Shown here in pieces: positions 32,621 through 34,526 of a stretch of 34,526 bases of DNA (the stretch's first letter is position 1; each line of letters opens with the position of its first letter). A program made the translations under genes and the position numbers. The stretch comes from Candidatus Thorarchaeota archaeon. GTDB taxonomy: Archaea > Asgardarchaeota > Thorarchaeia > Thorarchaeales > Thorarchaeaceae. The DNA lies in NCBI GenBank assembly GCA_016839605.1, contig JAEOTX010000248.1, forward strand, positions 1-34,526, given 5' to 3'. The notes beneath the pieces were generated by a model. The model ran no database searches and was not told the origin of the DNA. It was given only the letters and a program-made list of their open reading frames with translations.

Positions 32621-33483
32621 TTCTTCAGAACAAAGCCAAGGATTGAACTCAGTTCAGCATCACTCTTTTTCGAGCCCATAAGAGCCCAACCGCCACCCTT
32701 GTCTTGACTTTCAAGAATAAGTTCAAGCCCGCCCTTTATCACATTTTTCTCCTTATCAGTTTCGGGGGGACAAACAGCTGTAAGATCGATCATATCATCA
32801 GTGGACTTGTTCTCTAGTGCATCTTTCAGATGCTGGAAGAGCGCTGCTCTTGCATCTTTGTAGACCCTCTTCTTAGAATCAACTCCAGCAGCTCTGAGAC
32901 CTGTCAGGATGTTTCCTGTTGCCAATGGGTCTGATTGACCCATGTTCATGAAATCGGGCCAATTTCCGTCCTCATATTGAGAATAAATCAGAAAGTCTCG
33001 GGCTCGCCTCAAACGTTCCTCGTCATTATAGTTCGCTAAAGATAGCGCTTCAAGTGCCTTCCCTGTAAGCCATGTGACACTCTTTCCAACGGGATAGAAC
33101 TCATTCCCCCATTTTGACCCATATCTGTCCTCAATCAAATGCTCAAGATTCATCGCCTCTGCGAACCCTCCATCTCCCTTCTGGCGCTTAATTAGAAATC
33201 GAATCATTCTCTGAATGAGATGATCATGGGTCTTCCCAAATTTAAGAAGAAGCGGTAGCATCTCCGCGGTTTCCTTGACTGAACTAGGTTTCCCTTCCTC
33301 TAGACCGAATGGAACGCCGCCATCCCTATTTAGAATATCTTCAACTTCCTCTAAGGAAGATTGTATCACATCGTCATCTATCTTATAGCCTGCTGCAATC
33401 AGTCTCAATATGTCTGCAACATTACCTTGTTCAATGATGTATTCCTGTAAGTCATAGAAATGGTTAGCACTAGGATCGCTCAT
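32602..33483 (-). CDS. Alpha/alpha-toroid (prenyltransferase / terpene-cyclase-like) repeat protein
   Basis: A 293-residue protein with repeats of the type seen in squalene cyclases and protein prenyltransferase beta subunits: 'QKGDGGFAEA' (101-110), 'QYEDGNWPDF' (169-178) and 'QDKGGGWAL' (260-268), each following a helix pair. The catalytic DxDD of cyclases and the zinc ligands of prenyltransferases are not evident, so it may be a non-catalytic or differently used toroid, as with many archaeal 'prenyltransferase/squalene oxidase repeat' proteins. The ATG has an excellent Shine-Dalgarno (AGGAGGT). A TATA-like TTTAATTCC (about 33531-33539) lies upstream. It is the first gene of a unit with the DNA alkyltransferase. 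Confidence 0.8.
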   Translation of the reverse strand: MSDPSANHFYDLQEYIIEQGNVADILRLIAAGYKIDDDVIQSSLEEVEDILNRDGGVPFGLEEGKPSSVKETAEMLPLLLKFGKTHDHLIQRMIRFLIKRQKGDGGFAEAMNLEHLIEDRYGSKWGNEFYPVGKSVTWLTGKALEALSLANYNDEERLRRARDFLIYSQYEDGNWPDFMNMGQSDPLATGNILTGLRAAGVDSKKRVYKDARAALFQHLKDALENKSTDDMIDLTAVCPPETDKEKNVIKGGLELILESQDKGGGWALMGSKKSDAELSSILGFVLKKCAKYK

Positions 33484-33617
33484 TAGAAAACCTCCTGAAA
33501 TTCAGAAATCCAATACGAGAAGAGCACCTCCGGAATTAAACAGCAATACTTCAACAGCCCTTCTTCTTGAATACATACCTATTGAACTCTGACATATTAA
33601 ACATTGCTCGGAGTGCC

Positions 33618-33929
33618 TCAGTCCTCAGGCTCGAAATGCTCAAGTATTGCTTTACGTCGCTCACGTTTTTCGTCTTCGGACAGTTCTTCATGCCGTTGAT
33701 CATCTTCCTCAACCACTACAATCTTCTCCCGAGGACTATGTTTGATCCTGTACTCCACTTTGTACTCAGGAGGTGTCTTGACTGATTTCTCGTGACCGCA
33801 TTCCCTACATTTCAGGATAGGTTTGCCATCCTTCTTCTTAGGGAACATTAAAGCACCACACTTCTCGCAGAACTCCACAGCACTCGCCTCGACAAGGTTA
33901 TAGCTCTCGTGCTCGTAAATGGTATTCAT
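33618..33929 (-). CDS. TFS/RPB9-like protein with a single N-terminal zinc ribbon
   Basis: A 103-residue protein with a zinc ribbon C21-x2-C24 ... C41-x2-C44 in 'VEFCEKCGALMFPKKKDGK' and 'LKCRECGHEK', the N-terminal ribbon of archaeal transcription factor S and RNA polymerase subunit RPB9. The second, cleavage-stimulating ribbon with its acidic pair is absent; the C-terminal half is instead highly charged ('EEDDQRHEELSEDEKRERR'). It might bind polymerase without stimulating cleavage. The start is debatable: ATG 33929 lacks a Shine-Dalgarno but a TATA-like CAAATATC lies about 35 bases upstream. An internal GTG (residue 18), preceded by GAGGCGAG, would give the classic 'VEFCEKCG' N-terminus. 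Confidence 0.8.
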   Translation of the reverse strand: MNTIYEHESYNLVEASAVEFCEKCGALMFPKKKDGKPILKCRECGHEKSVKTPPEYKVEYRIKHSPREKIVVVEEDDQRHEELSEDEKRERRKAILEHFEPED

Positions 33930-34042
33930 TTAAGTTTGACTGTTGTACCGGAATTGATGATATTTGAGGTAGAAAGTGGTCCAAAAAGAAACACTTATGT
34001 CGAAGGTGCTGCGGCGGGCGCTTCATCCTTAGACATACGCTT

Positions 34043-34055
34043 CCTCCACGGGAGG
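34043..34055 (+). promoter_or_regulatory. Hairpin covering the Shine-Dalgarno of the DUF1015 gene
   Basis: CCTCC-ACG-GGAGG is a perfect 5-bp inverted repeat whose right arm is the Shine-Dalgarno of the TTG-started gene at 34064. In the mRNA leader it could hide the ribosome-binding site. Confidence 0.35.
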
Positions 34056-34063
34056 TAACAGTA

Positions 34064-34526
34064 TTGGTGCGGGTTATTCCATTCAAAGCATTCAGATATG
34101 ACGAAACGAAAGTTGGAGCAATTGGCAAGGTTGTCACTCCGCCCTATGATATAATCAAGGGAAAGAAAGTTGACGAGCTTCAATCGCTCTCAGAATATAG
34201 CGTTTCTTGGATCATCAAGAACAAACCGGAGGAAGGAGATACTCCTGAGAACAATCAGTATACCAGAGCAAGAGACCTACTAGAGAAGTGGGTCGAGAAT
34301 GGAGTCCTGAAGCAGGATAAAGATGATGCGTTCTATGTTTACGGGCAGAACTTCAGAGTCAATAATCAGGACATGTTCAGATTTGGATTCATTGGCCTCA
34401 TTCGTTTAGAGGACTTTGCCACAGAGGCTCCAAGCAAGGATGCATTCTCTGGGGTACTCCAGCATGAGGAAACCCTTCCAAAAGACATCAAAGACAGGCT
34501 TAGTCTCTGTAGAGCGTGCATGGCGC
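34064..34526 (+). CDS. DUF1015 family protein, 5' part (runs off the window)
   Basis: Absent from the ORF track because it starts with TTG and is cut by the window end. The open frame from 34064 translates as 'VRVIPFKAFRYDETKVG', then 'VVTPPYDIIKGKK' and 'SGVLQHEETLPKDIKDRL'. These match the DUF1015 hallmarks: an N-terminal PF-x-A, the 'PPYDVI' motif and the 'HExT..k..DR' motif. TTG is chosen because GGAGGT (34051-34056) lies seven bases before it; the GTG right after is the alternative. The family is widespread in bacteria and archaea and its function is uncertain. It is divergent from the zinc-ribbon gene. The hairpin over its Shine-Dalgarno is noted separately. Confidence 0.88.
   Translation, partial: MVRVIPFKAFRYDETKVGAIGKVVTPPYDIIKGKKVDELQSLSEYSVSWIIKNKPEEGDTPENNQYTRARDLLEKWVENGVLKQDKDDAFYVYGQNFRVNNQDMFRFGFIGLIRLEDFATEAPSKDAFSGVLQHEETLPKDIKDRLSLCRACMA

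Noticed and set aside
32602-33483. Functional squalene/hopene cyclase or protein prenyltransferase
   Set aside because: Only the toroid repeats are visible; the catalytic DxDD and the zinc ligands of these enzymes are not evident and the protein is short.
1-34526. CRISPR array, insertion sequence, prophage or integration site
   Set aside because: No regularly spaced direct repeats, transposase, integrase, recombinase or phage-like gene was seen on either strand.

Overview
The window looks like a piece of an archaeal chromosome, most plausibly Asgard (Thorarchaeota-like). That placement is an inference from gene content and signals, not from a marker gene. Evidence: strong archaeal Shine-Dalgarno sites (GGAGGTGAT-like), CTTATAA / CTTAAAAAT TATA-type boxes, frequent TTG and GTG starts, secreted subtilases with Thr/Pro stalks and C-terminal membrane anchors, a TFS/RPB9-type zinc ribbon, a GTPBP1-like translational GTPase, and a TPR protein whose C-terminus looks like the longin-type domains common in Asgard genomes. 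Base composition is moderate (mid-40s % GC by eye) and even. I see no mobile element, CRISPR array, rRNA or tRNA.

Layout. 1-3790: tail of a pyruvate-kinase C-domain protein meets a grpE-dnaK-dnaJ chaperone operon on the minus strand. 3966-8413: a sirtuin deacetylase, a CitG-like protein, two small membrane proteins, a winged-helix regulator with a palindromic promoter, and a D-2-hydroxyacid dehydrogenase / nitroreductase pair. 8578-13671: a 1697-residue membrane-anchored subtilase ending at a hairpin + oligo-T terminator. 13958-15463: a three-helix membrane/coiled-coil protein and a small unknown protein. 15641-23008: two more membrane-anchored subtilases, with a pyridine-nucleotide oxidoreductase between them that lies in an operon with the second. 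23135-25936: the TldD/TldE pair. 26027-29778: the TPR protein and the GTPBP1-like GTPase. 29768-33929: an unknown 564-residue protein, an unknown 167-residue protein, an O6-alkylguanine-DNA alkyltransferase, an alpha/alpha-toroid protein and the zinc-ribbon protein. 34064-end: 5' part of a DUF1015 gene that is missing from the ORF track because it starts with TTG.

How the genes work together. The dominant theme is protein quality control and proteolysis: DnaK/DnaJ/GrpE, three different surface-anchored S8 proteases within 15 kb, and the TldD/TldE metalloprotease. The most interesting item is the subtilase at 15641-18541. Its whole-length layout (signal, pro-region, catalytic domain, beta domain, a Rossmann-like domain with 'GGTLIVFSEYYN', one C-terminal membrane helix, basic tail) resembles eukaryotic site-1 protease (MBTPS1/SKI-1). 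Five of the six convergent gene junctions overlap at their stop codons, three through a shared CTAG. The sixth carries the clearest terminator. No gene-free stretch exceeds 300 bases; the longest is 13672-13957 (286 bases).
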